Below, piece after piece: positions 52,338 to 63,825 of a stretch of DNA of 64,000 nucleotides (the first letter of the stretch is position 1; every line of letters begins with the position of its first letter). The position numbers and the translations under genes are program-made. The notes beneath the pieces were generated by a model. It saw only the letters and a list, made by a program, of their open reading frames with translations. It made no database searches and was not told where the DNA came from. Source of the stretch: Chinchilla lanigera (Eukaryota > Chordata > Mammalia > Rodentia > Chinchillidae); assembly GCF_000276665.1 (NCBI RefSeq), contig NW_004955465.1, positions 7,087,283 through 7,151,282 on the forward strand, written 5' to 3'.

Positions 52338-52543
52338 TTTTTTTACTTTTGTCACTGGGAATTGGACACAAAGCCTTTGCACTGAGCTCTACCTCTGTCC
52401 TTTTTTATTCTAAAATGAATTTAAATTTAGAGCTCGGGTCTTCCTAAGTTACTAAGTTGCTGTAGCTGGGTTTGAACTTTCGATCCTTTCATCCTGGCAT
52501 CCTTGAGTACTGGGATTACACGTGTGTGTCACCATTTCCAGCC
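52338..52543 (-). mobile_element. B1+ID composite SINE, older copy
   Basis: Inverted ID-like unit (CACTGGGAATTGGACACAAA, CTCTACCTCTGTCC), then inverted B1-like unit (AGTTACTAAGTTGCTGTAGC, GTACTGGGATTACACGTGTG). Confidence 0.65.
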
Positions 52544-53113
52544 TTTGTCAGCATTTTTAAATAACAGATAGGAAGAATAAGCCAAGGATGGGAAAAAGAA
52601 ACAAAGCATTTCTGTGGCATTAGGAAAATACTTTTTTCCTGAAAATCATCTGAATAAGGAACAAAGCCGCAAAGAAAACAGTAGTTTACTTCTCTGAGGA
52701 AATGCATATAGAAACAGAAAGACAGATTGCTTAAAAAGTACTGCGGGATTTGGTGAGCTTTCCAAGGTAGCACTTGTTTCAAATTTATATGCAGGGATGA
52801 TGTCTTTGATTGTAAATATGCAGTTAGCAGATTTCTTGGAAAGCGCGGCATCAGTTCCTCCCAGCCCCCAAACTCACCCGCTTAAACACACACCCCTCCC
52901 CGTATTTATTTTTGTTTCCACTCAGACCTTCCTGTGTTCTATATTACATTACATTTGTTTGTATACCTTTGTCATCCATCTTCTAAAGGCTACAAAGCAG
53001 GCTTCCCAGCACCAGAGACGTCACATTTTAAGATTATACCAAGTCCTAAATCATTACAGTATTTGCTGAATGAATAATAACAGTTATTTGAAGTAAATCC
53101 ATGTGACACTTAA

Positions 53114-53311
53114 AGCAAGATTTCTTAGTCTTGTCACTGTTGACATTATGTTTCAGATAGTCTTTTGCTTTCTGACAGTTTAGCAGCATCTCTGGTCTCT
53201 ACTATCTAGATCCCAGTCCTCTTGCTCCAGTTGTGACAACCCAAAGTGTTTCCATGCATGACCAAAGTCCCCGAGGGGGATGAAATCACCCCTGTTGGGG
53301 AGCCATAGCTA
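53114..53311. mobile_element. MER20 hAT-Charlie transposon
   Basis: TGTCACTGTTGACATTATGT, TTTAGCAGCATCTCTGGTCT, CAGTTGTGACAACCCAAAGT and GGGGATGAAATCACCCCTGT match the MER20 layout along its length. It is ancient, non-coding and sits in LY86 intron 1. Confidence 0.8.
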
Positions 53312-54055
53312 AACAAGAATTATTTTCTCAATTGCCAGGCTTTACCTCTGCTGCAAATTCTCCAGGACTACATGCCAAAATAAGAGATAGGGGGCTACCT
53401 TGTATAGTATAAGGACTAATCTACATGGGAGAGTTTACCCTTGCTTCAAGCAACTTTTAATACACATACATCATCTCATCTGATTTTTGGATCTTCTAAA
53501 ATAATGATATTGAAAGCTAAAAGAGAGTTGGTACTCCCAGTCTATGAAGGAGGAGATATGGTCTCCTTTAAATACTATACTTCATTACTGAGCAGCACTT
53601 GGGCTGAGGAAGGAAGTAAAAGCTTCCTTGTGAAATAGAAGATGTGTTCATTTTGCACATTTTTCCTTTGGCTTCTATGTCACACCCCTTTCCTGTCTGT
53701 TCTGTCAACATCTCTGGCTCCAGGCTAAGGGAGGAGAGATTGCAGTGAGTGAACTCAGCCAGTCCCAAACTGACCAGCAGCCACCATCCCCAGGAAGATT
53801 CTAGAAGGCAGACTCTTTCTAAACAGCAAAGCATCAGTCCTGCTAGAGGTGAGGAAAGGGTCCCAGAAAAGCAACCAGTAGCAGGTGCAAACAGAAGGGC
53901 TGCAACAATCAAATTTCTCCTGGACAGGTTTTTTTTTTTTTCTTTTTTTGAGCATTGTTGGAAAAACAAGCAGGGCTTACAAAAACAAGGCTCTCAACAA
54001 ATCCTTTCTCCAGAGTGGTTTCAGAGCTGGGTCCTCTATTACCCAGCTTTCCCCT
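53312..54055. other. LY86 intron 1, nothing recognised
   Basis: Frames at 53568-53969 (-) and 53749-54075 (+) overlap on opposite strands without recognised domains. A T-rich run lies at 53930-53948. Confidence 0.35.
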
Positions 54056-54315
54056 TGTTGAGATCCAATATTTGACACCCACTATCTATAGGAGGAAAGG
54101 TTTAATTTAGCTCACAAGTTTCAAGACTCAGTCAATGGGTGGAAGGCTTCAAAGCAGGAACATTATGGCTGAAGGGTGTGGTGGGGCAAAGCTGCTTAGT
54201 TCATGGCAGCCGGGAAGCACAGCAAGGGAAGAGTGTGGGAGAGGAAGGGGCCAGGGACCAGATACACGATCCAAAGTCATGCCATCATGACCCACCTAGA
54301 CACACCCAGGAGAAT
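54056..54315 (-). mobile_element. MaLR/ORR1-type LTR, partial
   Basis: CACCCACTATCTATAGGAGG and AAAGGTTTAATTTAGCTCAC at the left, then the shared block GAAGGGTGTGGTGGGGCAAA also seen in the 6.4 kb copy. The right end is truncated. Confidence 0.7.
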
Positions 54316-54689
54316 GCTTTACTAATGTACCAGGCAGTACTCAGTCCAATGCTCTATTAATGGGCTGACCTCTTGGGTTGGCTGGACTTGGGCAGTGGTC
54401 CACGGGATGACACTCCTGCCTTGGTACTTTTAAGCCAGCAGTGGGCTTTCAGCTAGAATCACAATCTCTCTGGAAATACAATTTCTCAGCAGAGGATGGT
54501 GGGGCACAAGGGCACCTTTTAGGAGTTCTGCTTGTTATGGTGTCAGACAGCTTGAAATCTATGTGTCACTGAGTCCTGGAGTCTGGATATTGCTCTGTGT
54601 TGCTGGTTGGGTAGTTTGAACACACAGAAGGAGGTGATTTTCATGCAGTCAGTTCTATTTGTCATCATTATAGTTCTGCTGAAGGTTTT

Positions 54690-54990
54690 TCTTTTAACTT
54701 TAGTTGTTTTGAGATAACTAAATTCTCATAAAAAGTTGCAAAATATACAGAGGAATATCATATACCCTTCCCCCATGGTCTATATAGGGTATGGCAAAAC
54801 CAGGATGTTGGCACTGGTACATTGATTGCACAGAATTTATTCAGACTTCACTAGTTTCATAGGGTGTGTGTGTGTGTGTGTGTGTGTGCATGTGCATATA
54901 TATGCACAGGTACATACTTATATTTCTGTGTCTATTGTTTCTTGGGTTTTAAAAGCTGTTGAAAATTGACCTACTTTCTCCCAGTGGGGT
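54690..54990 (-). mobile_element. Old L1 3' UTR with internal (GT)n
   Basis: GTTTTGAGATAACTAAATTC, CAAAACCAGGATGTTGGCAC and TATTCAGACTTCACTAGTTT match the antisense 3' UTR of old L1s. A GT run (54863-54888) lies at the place where these often carry one. Confidence 0.6.
54863..54888 (+). repeat. (GT)n microsatellite
   Basis: About twelve uninterrupted GT units, then GCATGTGCATATATATG. Confidence 0.9.
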
Positions 54991-55089
54991 GTAATTTTAT
55001 AGCAGAATCATGGTGAAAAGAGATGACAGCCCTCCCACCTCCCATCCTCCAGCCTTACCCTGCTCATGTCCCAGGATGACATTTTTTCT

Positions 55090-55194
55090 TTTTCTTTCTT
55101 TTTTTTTTTTTTTTTTTTCCCAGTATCAGGAATTGAACTCAAGACCTTGTGCTTGCCAGGCAGGCACTGTGCCGCTGAGCTAAATCCCCAGCCC
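55090..55194 (-). mobile_element. Young ID-like SINE
   Basis: Inverted copy with a long T-run, CCAGTATCAGGAATTGAACT and CTAAATCCCCAGCCCC. Target duplication of 18 bases with one mismatch at 55072-55089 and 55195-55212. Confidence 0.93.
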
Positions 55195-55212
55195 CAGGCT
55201 GACATTTTTTCT

Positions 55213-57569
55213 AACGTACCTTAACCTTCATGGCTTGTTCTCTGTAATCCACTTTACTTTAAGAGTTGGTATTGCTTCCTGAATGTACCGTTAGAAGAAA
55301 ACAAGTTGACCCAAGAGAATGTCAGTGTCAAGAGGATGTGTTTGTTCGATTAACTTCCCATAAGTATCTAGTGAGAGGTTAGTATCTCACATAGTAAAAC
55401 TGATTGTTTCTCTCCTGACTTCAGTATTTTCACATCCTACTTCCAGGGTGGGAAACACACCCTCTCCAGGATGTTGTCTGGGGTGTCCCTATCTCCCTTT
55501 CCTCTGGACTTCCACAGCGTGTTGTATGTGTTTTTCTTATATCTTTATCATGTTGCAGTGTGGGAATTCTTGCCACATTGCTCTTTTGTACCAGGATGTA
55601 AGCCATGAAAGGTTGGGAATCTTACTTTAGTCTATTTTTATACAGACAACTACAGTCTAATCAGGTGGTTGTGCCAGTGATATCAACTGGTTAGATAAGT
55701 TGATGAAAAGGAGAGAAAAGCAGATTAATCGGTGATAAAAGAAGACATCAGGAAGATGGGCTTTTATTTCCGGTTTTGACTTTGGTGGGTGTCAGCAATT
55801 GCTTGGAACCCTGGGTTATAAGGCCAGTGATATTTGCCTGATTTGCCGGCTTGGAAATGCTCTCCGGGAGGGTGTTAATTTGAATGCATTAATTTGTCTT
55901 GAAAATAATAGAACTATTTTCTTTGGTACCTGGGAGGGACTTTCTGAATGTCGTTGAACAGCTAGTTGTCTGAGGTCACATAGCAGATATCCCTCTGTAT
56001 CTCTGAGAATTTATTTCTAAATAAAATCGAATAACAAACAGACCGTGGTTTCAACATCTTCCTTTAGGCTGGATGATTATCACCTCTGCCAGTTTCTCCT
56101 CTGTTTGTGATTCAGACCTGTTTGTGCAGTGATCGAATAGTTTGCCTTCTTGTGTGGCTATGGTTTGGGCTGGGGTGTATTCAGTTTCTTACATGAAGTC
56201 AGGATAACGCTCAGGGGTTATCACAGATCCCTAAAAGAGGGTGATGCCTAAGACTTTGGTGAAATGCCATTGCCAGAAATTCATTATCACCACAACACAA
56301 AATTAACTTTCATATGGTTCTGTTCTTGAATTCTCTGCGTTCCTTCACCTCTTTACTCTTCCTCCCTGCCACTGTAGAAAACAAAACAACATGTCATGTG
56401 GTGAATGTATTCTAGCTCTGTTTTTCTATTATTTCCTCATCTCTTCCTTTTTCCCCACCTGTCCGATCTTGTTACTATAGAGCAGCACAGGAAGGTCCCG
56501 ATGGGTCATTATTTAAAATAATGGTTGTTCTCCTCCCACTCAAGCCTCTTCTGCCAGCATCGCACTGGGACTTGATTCATACATTCACACTTGTGTATAT
56601 GAACCAGTTTCTTGTTTTTCATCTGAGATGTGTAGAAGCGTAAACCTGATTCTTGAAATCAAATGCAATAAAAATAGAATTAACACCACCACAGTGGAAT
56701 AGCTACTGTTTGTGAAATGAGAGGTTAAGAACTCCAGTGCCCTGCAGGCTGCCTGGTAACTGTGGTGAATGTGCTTTTGAGTGTGAAGGTATGTGTGGGT
56801 TGCTAAACTGAAAATGCTCGATTCTCGCTTGTCTGCTTCCAATTGCAAAAGAAAAGGAATTCATTAAAAAAGCCTTTTTAAGAACGCTAAAGGATAGGAA
56901 GTTGCAGGTCCCTTTGCCTCTGAATGCAGTCCTCTAGAATAACCTATTTGCTTTCCATTGGCACCAGAGAAGACAGTTTTTATATCATAAGACAGTAGCT
57001 CCTCCTTACCTGAAGTTTTAATTGGCTGTAGTCAGTTGCAGCCCAAATTAATGAATAGAAAATGCAAATGTAAACAATATGTAAGTTTTACATCACATGC
57101 CATTCTGAGTCCTGTGATGAAACCTTGACCCATCTTTCTTGGGACAGGAATCAGCATTTGCCCCGTGTACCCACACTATACACCTTACTCACTCACTCAT
57201 CACTTAGCAGATCTCTTTGTTATCTGATCAACTATCACAGGGCTTGTCTTCAAGTAGCCTTTATTCGCCTTAATAATGACCCCAAAACCTAAAAGTAGTG
57301 ATGCTGTCAATTCAGATATGTCAAAGAGAAGCTGTAGGGTGCTTCTACTAAGTAAAAAGACACAAGTTCTCAACTTAATAGGAAAAATATAGGCCGAGGT
57401 TGCTAATATTTATGGTTAGAAATACAAATTATATATATGCTTCAACACTCTTCATGGTTCTAGGCAGCCACTGGCAGCTTTGAACATATTCCCTGAAGCT
57501 GGGAGGAGACCACTGTAAAGAAGACTGCATCCTGTGGTGGGGATGCAGTCAAGGGTTATCAAGGGTCTT
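55213..57569. other. Repeat-poor stretch of LY86 intron 1
   Basis: About 2.3 kb in which I recognise no transposon. The subregion 55790-56080 and the AT-rich 56990-57110 are possible regulatory DNA. No exon with splice-site flanks was recognised. Confidence 0.35.
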
Positions 57570-57913
57570 TACCAGCAATTCTCAAACACAGGATGTATGG
57601 AATCCCCTGGGGACTACTAGAAAATTACCAATGCCTTGTCCCAACCCAGACACTCTGAGTTAGTGTTTCTGGGTGCTTCCTCAGATCAAGATTTTTAGAC
57701 CCTCCCCAGGTGATTCTGTCTCCACACTTCTTTTTTTTTTTTGTCTTTTTGATACAAGGTCTCTGTACAGCTCAGGCTGGCCTTGAGCTCACTTTGTAAC
57801 CCAGGCTGGCCTTGAGCTAGCAATGATCCTCCTGCCTCAGCCCCCTGAGTGCTGGGATTACAGGCATGTGCCACCACACCTGGAACTCTCCTCACCTCAT
57901 TTGAAAACCACTG
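57570..57913. mobile_element. MER5A-type transposon split by a B1
   Basis: Left end CAGCAATTCTCAAACACAGG, interior CCCTCCCCAGGTGATTCTGT, right end TTTGAAAACCACTG after the B1 at 57731-57882. Confidence 0.7.
57731..57882 (-). mobile_element. B1-type SINE
   Basis: Inverted B1: T-run, CAGCTCAGGCTGGCCTTGAG, ATCCTCCTGCCTCAGCCCCC and GATTACAGGCATGTGCCACC. Confidence 0.92.
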
Positions 57914-57971
57914 TTATAAATAGGGCTTTGCTAATTTCCTGGGTATATGGTCTTTCTCTCTCTTTCTCTTC

Positions 57972-58051
57972 TTTTTTTTGGTACCAGGAATCGAACTCAG
58001 GACCTTTTGCTTGTCAAGCAGGTGCTTGTGCCACTGAGCTATACCCCCAGC
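57972..58051 (-). mobile_element. ID-like SINE, older copy
   Basis: Inverted copy: TTGGTACCAGGAATCGAACT, TTGTCAAGCAGGTGCTTGTG, TGAGCTATACCCCCAGCT. ATGGTCTT and ATGGTTTT flanks suggest a decayed duplication. Confidence 0.85.
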
Positions 58052-58844
58052 TACATGGTTTTATAGGTGGAGTCCTAGCTCTCCCATGTATCCAGGATCA
58101 AAGCTAAGCCATCTTGCATTTTCCTAGCAAATCTCTTTACAAACCATATAGCAAGTTCTACAGAATTTATGATGATTTAGGGAGCCTCAGGGTGTACGCT
58201 CAAGCCCCTCAACCACTTAATCATCTATCTCTGACTCCCTCCCCCATCTCTTCATTTTCTGTCTCTGGAGAAGAAACATCTTTTCCCGTGTCTTAGCACT
58301 GGGGAGAGAGAATGAGACCCAAACCTATTAGACCTCAAGAGCTGTCCAAGTGGCTCCTCGATATGTCTTTAAAGGAAAGCAAAGCCCTGCTCAGGCAGAA
58401 TTCCCACAATAGCCCTAAGAGAACTTTTTTCTGTTTCACTGTGTGCACATTAGCTCTCTACCAAACACCATCCTAGGGACAGGAAGGTTTGGATGAGACA
58501 GGTCTGGTGATGAAGGAGGTTAAGCTTAATGAGAGTTAGCAGAAGAGGGAAGAGGCTGGGACAGGACACATCCATAAAAATACAAAAACAGAACGCCTCC
58601 CAGTGTGGAGAAGAATGCAGAAGAACAGCATAATCTTGGAGGCATGGGGATAGGAGAACTGAGACCGTTGAGGCCAGGGGCATCTTCAGCAGTCCTGGCT
58701 TACATACAGGACTCAGGTGGAGCTCTGTGCTCAGGTGCAGAGCAATAATTTGTGGATGCTGGTTGTTTGGACATGCACAGACCTTAAAGGTCCTCAGATC
58801 CTCTCCAGAAGGATCCCAGGAAGCCAGGACATTTGGCCAGTTTT
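58052..58844. other. LY86 intron 1, nothing recognised
   Basis: Short frames only, no clear repeat. Confidence 0.35.
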
Positions 58845-59015
58845 TGTCTAGTTCCAGTGAATCTGTCGTGATCGTTCATGTAGATGTTTTTGTATGGACA
58901 TAGTTTTTATTTCTCTGGGATAAATGCCCAGGAATGGGAGTGCTGGGTCATACGGTGAGTGTCTATTTAATTCTATAATAAACTGCCCAGCTGTTTTGCA
59001 CAGTGACTGTGCATC
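58845..59015 (-). mobile_element. Old L1 ORF2 C-terminal fragment
   Basis: The antisense strand encodes SPYDPALPFLGIYPREIK, the L1 ORF2 C-terminal motif, with decay on both sides. Confidence 0.75.
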
Positions 59016-60545
59016 CGATGTACCAGACACTCAGGAAGCAAGTCCTCTTTACACCTTTTTGCTGGAGAAGCTGGTTTCCTAAGAAGAAATCAGGGGAACT
59101 GGTAGTTCAAGATGTGGTCAATCCCTTCTACAGTGACTCAGCCCTCAGGGTCTGGTGAGACACCTATGAAATAATCAGTACCTTTGTTCATGAGGAACAA
59201 AGCAGCCACAGCTAATTCTTAATGCTGTATAGGGGAGCGGGGCAGCTTGGCCACCTCATTGGCCAATGCTGTGTTCAAGACCTTGGAGGTAATTTTGCCT
59301 ACACTCTGAGGCCTAAAGCACAAGTGTTAATTCTTGAGACTTGTTTCCCAAATGCTTTCTAGTATGAGATCAACTTAAGGTATTTTTTTTGGTTGCTGTT
59401 GCTCTGTTCTCCCTACTGTGATAATGAATGGCTCACTTCCATCTTCAATCCCCTCGCTGACCCACAGGAGGAGAAAATCAATTTACACTTTTCCTAGGAA
59501 GCCATCCTGCTGTCACAGATGACCCATCATGGGCCTCCTCTCTTGTGTTAGCAGAGGAGACGCTGCTTCTGAACGTGGCTCCCCAGGGTTTCAGAGCCTG
59601 TGAGAGGCTGGTTCAGGGAAGATCACAGACTTGGTCTTCCATAGAAAGTAAGAAACCTGACAGCTCCCAGGCCTGGAGTTCCAGGACAGGCAAAGTGGAT
59701 GCCCAGTGGGATATCTGGGACTGAAATCAAGGACATTGAAACCTTCATTCCCAAAGCTAGTTCATCATTTCTTCTTGTGTCTCTTCCACCAGTGAGAAAG
59801 AGCTAGAATGAGTCTGCTGGTTGTCCTACCCCAGTGAGGGAGCTCTCCCGGCCAGGAAGGAGAGAGGATTTCCGTGGGAATCTCCTCACTTCTTGTCTGC
59901 ACTAAGGCACCATAGGTGTAACACAGAACAATGTGGAATAGGATTCTGTGGGCAGGAATAATATAGGGTTACAAGCCTTCGCAAGATAATGCCGAAAGAG
60001 AAAAGAAGCAAGTGCCTTAGGCTTCGTTTTTTCTTTTTTTTTCCCCAGCCAAATAAATTCCTAGCCAAGGAAAGGACTCGTTTCCAGTTATCCTGAATAC
60101 ACAGTAGAGGACCAAAAACTGGTTTTGCTAAAAATATAACAAGAATTATATTGAAAGATAGAAAGCTGCCATGAAAAATAAGGTGGGAAACAAGACTCCA
60201 GATACATTGCAACAGCGCACCTGTTGAATCAGCGCAGCCTCCTGCCCCTCCAGCCGCCACCAGCCCACAGATTTATCACCACACAAGAGCTCATCTGCCT
60301 CACAGCCAAGTCACAAGGAGACTGACTCAACTGTACCCTTCTTAGTATCACTGCTGTAACTCTTTGGATATTGTTCAGCCTTTTCTTGCCATCTGTTTGT
60401 GCGTTTTCAGAACATAACATTTAAAAGCTGTTAGTGTGTGTGGCAGTGCTACTAGACAAATCTGAGGATGGTAGAGAAATTATTCTAAATAACTTTGCCC
60501 AGGCTTGAGCTTCAGAGAAGCGGAGAAAGAAAAGTCCAAAGGGTG
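59016..60545. other. Repeat-poor stretch of LY86 intron 1
   Basis: No repeat recognised. The minus frame at 59886-60260 (124 codons) opens in a GC-rich patch around 60220-60260 but shows no known domain or splice partner. Confidence 0.35.
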
Positions 60546-60715
60546 GGTTCTGACATACAAGTCATAAATAGCACGCTCACCAGAGTTCATAATGACAACA
60601 GTTTAGAAGCAACCTAAATGTTCAGCAAGAGAAGAAGGGATACAATTGTAGTTTATACTTATGATGTTATTCTCAGCCAGGAAAACAAATGAAGGGATGC
60701 AAGCTAGATTTTTCT
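60546..60715 (+). mobile_element. Old L1 fragment
   Basis: CAACAGTTTAGAAGCAACCT and AAATGTTCAGCAAGAG resemble the sense ORF2 region. Confidence 0.5.
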
Positions 60716-60992
60716 TGGATTAATACAGTAAAGTAGCACCCAAATTAATTGTCAACTAAACTCTCATCAATCCCAGAAATTTGTTGATTAAGTTTTGTGT
60801 GTGGACAGTTGTATTGAAAGCACGTAATACCATTTTTGGTTTCTCTCTTTTAAATCCTTAAATATTTTTTTTTCATGTTACAGTTCTGGTTGGTGCTTTC
60901 AGTACTATGTTGAATAAAAGTGGTAGGGATGAGCTACATTCTTGATTTTAAATGAAAAACTTCTCATATTTTACCATTAAATATAATGTTCA

Positions 60993-61140
60993 TGAGCTGG
61001 GTGTAGTGGAGCACACCTATCATACCAGCACTTGGCAGGCTGAGGCAGGCGGATCGATGTGAGTTTGAGGCCAGCCTGGGCTATAAAGTGAATTCAAGGC
61101 CAACCTGAACTGCATAGTGAAACTCTGTCTCAAGAAGACT
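60993..61140 (+). mobile_element. B1-type SINE
   Basis: GAGCTGGGTGTAGTGGAGCA, GGCAGGCTGAGGCAGGCGGA, GGGCTATAAAGTGAATTC and CTCTGTCTCAAGAAGAC. Its A-tail position is occupied by a CTAT microsatellite. Confidence 0.9.
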
Positions 61141-61142
61141 AC

Positions 61143-61149
61143 CTATCTG

Positions 61150-61194
<45 letters not shown>
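61143..61194 (+). repeat. (CTAT)n microsatellite
   Basis: About twelve CTAT units grown from the B1 tail, with one GTCTAT variant. Confidence 0.95.
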
Positions 61195-61560
61195 ATTTCA
61201 CCGTAGATCTATATTTTAGGTGTACTTCTTTAAAGAGTAGACAGCTGATTATAAAATTATAATCTGGTACTCTTTTTAAAAAATCTGGTTATTTTAGTTT
61301 TTATTTATGATAACCTCTAATAGCTTTAAAATCAGTTCTCATCTTATTTTCCTCTCTTCTTCCCAGCATTCTTTTGGATTGATTGGAATGTTTTAATTTT
61401 TTTTTTTTTATTTTACTAGTGTAGAAGTTATATATTCCTAGTCTGGTAGTGGTTACCCTTGAAATTTTAACATGTAGATTTCATTTCGTTTAAGGTTTGC
61501 ATTTATTTTTAAAGCCATTTTTCCTTTGGTGTGTATGTATGTGTTGATTTATTTATATTG

Positions 61561-61690
61561 TAAAAGAAACACACGACACTAAATTTGCCGTATAACCACT
61601 TCTGAGTGTGGAGTTTGGTACCACGAGGTACATTCACATTGCTGTGCAGCAGATCTCTAGAACTTTTTCACCTTGTGTAACTAAACATCT
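61561..61690 (-). mobile_element. Old L1 3' UTR relic
   Basis: AGGTACATTCACATTGCTGT, GCAGCAGATCTCTAGAACTT and TTTCACCTTGTGTAACTAAA match the antisense L1M 3' UTR. Confidence 0.6.
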
Positions 61691-62199
61691 TCACTCTTCC
61701 CTGAAGGATGCAAAGACAGGTGCCTGTGGCTTTGTGCTTTATCATTGCCTTGTGTCCGGCAACCTCCAGTGTGGTTCCTGTACTCCCTCCTCCTTGTATT
61801 TTCCACCCAGTATTAACGCTTACCATGAGTGGCTTAGCCACTTGCTTCTAAGCAGCAGAACATGGCAACAGTGTTGGGTGATGCTCCTGAGAAAGGCTAC
61901 AGAAAGACTCTACCATTTGTGTTTCTTGTCCTCTCTTACTCTTTCTCAGAGCCCTCACCCTGGGGAAAGCACATTGCCTTGGGAGTAGCTTAGCTCTGTG
62001 GAGAGACCCATCTGGCGAAGACATGAGATCTCTGACCAACCACATGGGAGATCTGTATTCCGTTGCTGGCTGCATGGGGCTCTTGGGAAGGGATTCTCTG
62101 CAGCCAGGCAGAGGCTGGTGCTCACTTGTTTGGAACCAGCTCCCACCAGCCAAGTGTGGAAAAAGCTGCAGCCCTCCTTGGTCACCTGTGGATGAGACC

Positions 62200-62463
62200 C
62201 TCTTCCAGCTAAGCCCCACCCACATTCCTGTCCCAGAAGGAAGACACTGAGATCTGAAGGAGCTGATTTGTCCTTCTTCCAAGTGAGGACACAGCAAGAA
62301 GGTACCACGTGTGAAGCAGACAGCAGCCCTCATCAGACATGAAATCTGCTGGGACCTTGATTTTGGATGACCCAGCGCTAAAACTGTGAACAATAAAATT
62401 CTCTTGTTCATTAATTACTCAGTCTAGGGTCTTTTGTTATAGCTGCCTAAATGAACTAAGGCA
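62200..62463 (+). mobile_element. MLT1-type MaLR LTR (3' part)
   Basis: CAAGTGAGGACACAGCAAGA, AAAACTGTGAACAATAAAAT, TCTAGGGTCTTTTGTTATAG and CTGCCTAAATGAACTAAGGC. Long antisense frames over 61848-62411 are accidental. Confidence 0.75.
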
Positions 62464-63825
62464 CAATGCATTCATTCTCACCAAAGACTTCTTTCTGCAA
62501 ACACTTATGACTCTCTGCTTGAGGGTTTTCTGTGGATGTAGGAGTAAGTTTGTCCCATTAACACAGTTAACCCAGAAATTCAGAGAGTCGGTACCTCCAG
62601 GAAGAGCTCTTCATAGTGACAGATGGCTGTTGAGAGACCAGTACTCCCCTTTCTTCTCCTGTAACATGTGACATCTTTGAGGCCTGTCCCAAAGGGACTG
62701 AGCCTTGAGTCCCTGGAAGGACTGAGCCTCAGTTGCCCGCCGTGGTTACGTGGATTGGCTTTTCTTTTTTTCCTTCTCTATCTGGTGTTTCCTAAGATTC
62801 TTCCTCAAATTTTCATTCAATTCTCTGTGCCAACACCGATCTCTAAGGGGAAAACCTAAGGTTAAGTACTATTCAAACCAATTCTTATAATTTATATTGA
62901 TAATAGACTCTGTATACTATGGTAAGTCAGATGTGGTTTCATCTCTAGAGTAATTTATACTAGGTTTCTTGCTTCTTTGCTCTCTTTTAGAAATACCCAT
63001 TTTAGTGGTGTTTGTAGGTATTGAAAGGCATTTCAACATATTTGTATCAAAATTGGCACCAAATATTACTAGCAATTCCAGGTTCCCAGATGGTGTTATC
63101 TAGACATGACTGTTGTGCTAGTGAGAATATTACAAATTGAACAACTGGATGCATAAGGATGATGTTTAAAGTTCTTGGAGCCTGTGCAGTAAGACCTCTG
63201 TGAGACTGAGGATGGTGACAGCAAGTGGATCTATGAACTGCTTCTTGAAGATGCTCTACATCAAGGTGGAAATGCGGGGGGGTAGGAGTGATGTAAAGGG
63301 GCACTCATGACTCTGCGGGATGCTCCTCCATAACACAGGCTGCAAATGAGTGGCTCCAGTGTTGTTTGTAGCTGTCAAATATATTTTGTTGTACAATGTT
63401 TAAAAACACTTAGGCTGGTTGCCATACTTATAAATCATGAGGCAACACCTCTAGCTTAGGAGCTCTAGTTTTCTTTTGGAAAATTAGGAGATCAGAAATC
63501 TCAGGTCTCACCATCGTACATGACAATGAGATGGAGCTGAACAGCAGATCCCCTCTAGAAGTGAGGAGAGTGCCACAGTCCCTGACACTTTTTGTTGTGA
63601 ATTACAACAGACCTTCTCTGTTCATGGAAGATGCTCCTTGGTTTGTGATCAGGCTGCAGCCTGACAATCCCAAACTAAATTGGGACTAACAGAAGTTGAA
63701 AATGCTTTTAATACCCCTAACCCATCAAACACCACAGTTTAATAACACCAACACAATGCATATACAGCGCTGCTGGTGTCCCTTGCTTAGCACTTAGTGA
63801 AAGATCATAATTCCAAAAGCTTTTC
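62464..63825. other. LY86 intron 1, nothing recognised
   Basis: No repeat boundary or exon recognised. Confidence 0.35.

Larger units (their letters stand above)
60870..61520 (-). mobile_element. Old L1 ORF2 fragment, split by a B1
   Basis: Antisense ORF2: GTGCTTTCAGTACTATGTTG and AATAAAAGTGGTAGGGATGA, then TACCATTAAATATAATGTTC before the B1. L1-like sequence resumes after 61195 (TAGGTGTACTTCTTTAAAGA). Confidence 0.55.

Noticed and set aside
59886..60260. 124-codon minus-strand ORF beginning in a GC-rich patch, considered as LY86 exon 1 or a new gene
   Set aside because: It does not resemble the LY86 N-terminus, has no phase-compatible donor after a Ser-Cys end, and shows no known domain.
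61848..62411. 187-codon minus-strand ORF
   Set aside because: It overlaps an MLT1-type LTR in antisense. The overlapping frames on both strands indicate chance openness.
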